A stretch of 15,159 bases of DNA from Clostridiales bacterium UBA1248. GTDB lineage: Bacteria > Bacillota > Clostridia > Oscillospirales > CAG-272. The DNA is taken from assembly GCA_002308615.1 (NCBI GenBank), contig DBWC01000059.1:1-15159 (forward strand), written 5' to 3'. The notes under the pieces are model-generated. The model saw nothing but the letters and a program-made list of their open reading frames with translations. It was not told the DNA's origin and did not search any database. The position numbers were made by a program, and so were the translations under genes. This document shows positions 14,621 through 15,159 of the stretch, piece by piece; the stretch's first letter is position 1; each line of letters opens with the position of its first letter.

Positions 14621-15159
14621 TACTCGCCCACCTCTTTTCGATGAGCGATCATGTAATCGCTGTCAAACTGTAGCACCTTAATTCCGGCTTCCTTATACTT
14701 GCCAAAAATAGCGTCGGGTGCAGTCCCATAAACAACGATCGCTTTCGGATTCAGCGTGTTGACCGCGCGAGCAAGACCGTCTGCGAAAAATCCGCGATCT
14801 TGCAGAAGCTTGACACAACCGTGTGATCCGACGGCGATTGTCGCTGATCTTGGTACGCCGCAGCAGCAAATATCGTATGTACGCTCGTCACCCCATCGCA
14901 CGTTCGCAATGACCGGAACGCCTTCGCTTTGCAGCCATACGGCTACTGCGTGACTGCGATAGATATTCCAGTGTTGCATGACAAGCGGCATATCGCGGTA
15001 AAGGCTGAAATCCGGTGCGATAACGCCTTTATACCGCTTGAGGATCGGCAGATATTTGAAAGGTCTGTTCCAGAGCCGCTCAAACGATGCGTCGTCCTCG
15101 TAGAAGTGTACCCAAGCATCATAATCCGTTCCGCCTATCGCCTTTGAAAAAGAGATCAA
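14620..15159 (-). CDS. DUF4417 protein, 5' end cut by window edge
   Basis: At least 179 residues match DUF4417: ISFSKAIGG, WVHFYEDDASFERLWNRPFK, ILKRYKGVIAPDFSLYRDMP, IANVRWGDERTYD, AIVVYGTAPDAIFGKYKEAG. Many conserved Asp, Arg and aromatic residues suggest an enzyme or nucleic-acid-related protein, but the family has no assigned function that I know of. It is seen mostly in phages, plasmids and integrative elements of Firmicutes. The reading frame is open to the last base of the window. A TTG at 15157-15159 could be the start, but homologues extend further, so the gene is taken as partial. Its stop overlaps the start of the DUF6883 gene by one base, making it the upstream gene of that unit. 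Confidence 0.82.
   Translation of the reverse strand: MISFSKAIGGTDYDAWVHFYEDDASFERLWNRPFKYLPILKRYKGVIAPDFSLYRDMPLVMQHWNIYRSHAVAVWLQSEGVPVIANVRWGDERTYDICCCGVPRSATIAVGSHGCVKLLQDRGFFADGLARAVNTLNPKAIVVYGTAPDAIFGKYKEAGIKVLQFDSDYMIAHRKEVGE

Overview
The window looks like a chromosomal segment of a Clostridia bacterium (Bacillota), probably a gut or rumen Oscillospiraceae/Ruminococcaceae-type organism. The reasons are Gram-positive style ribosome binding sites (GGAGG), a glutamate synthase split into domain-sized genes next to an ANTAR regulator, secreted proteins ending in type I dockerins, an AbrB-type sporulation/transition regulator, TnpV, and GC-rich hairpin repeats between genes. The genus cannot be fixed from the sequence alone.

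Layout, left to right. (1) 1-1140: a minus-strand XRE-family repressor-like gene (127-753) with its own promoter, flanked by short GC-rich hairpin repeats that do not code. (2) 1143-8124: a seven-gene plus-strand nitrogen-assimilation operon behind a consensus promoter and a leader hairpin. The gene order is glutamate synthase domain 1 (glutaminase), domain 2 (FMN/Fe-S synthase), a 16-cysteine ferredoxin-like protein, an FAD/NAD(P)H oxidoreductase, domain 3 (GXGXG), a type I-like glutamine synthetase, and an ANTAR RNA-binding regulator with a degenerate receiver domain. The first five genes touch or overlap. Together they would assimilate ammonium: GlnA makes glutamine, the three-part synthase converts glutamine plus 2-oxoglutarate to two glutamates, the oxidoreductase and ferredoxin supply electrons, and the ANTAR protein probably controls transcript elongation. 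(3) 8133-8640: a Bcp-type peroxiredoxin with its own promoter, closed by a strong bidirectional terminator (8663-8699). (4) 8701-13102, minus strand: two tandem paralogues, each with a signal peptide, a transglutaminase-like domain with Cys-His-Asp, a middle beta-rich region and a C-terminal dockerin. They are likely secreted, cell-surface or cellulosome-type components. (5) 13341-15159: an accessory region. It holds a frameshifted abrB-like gene, tnpV (a transposon-associated gene), and a convergent minus-strand cassette of DUF4417 (cut by the window edge), a short protein with a Gly-rich HGGFG leader fused to a DUF6883 toxin-like domain, and DUF4926.

The best candidates for under-described biology are the DUF4417/HGGFG-DUF6883/DUF4926 cassette next to tnpV, the leader hairpin of the glutamate synthase operon paired with a pseudo-receiver ANTAR protein, and the duplicated transglutaminase-dockerin proteins. 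Domain names are assigned from recognised motifs by eye; no database search was run.
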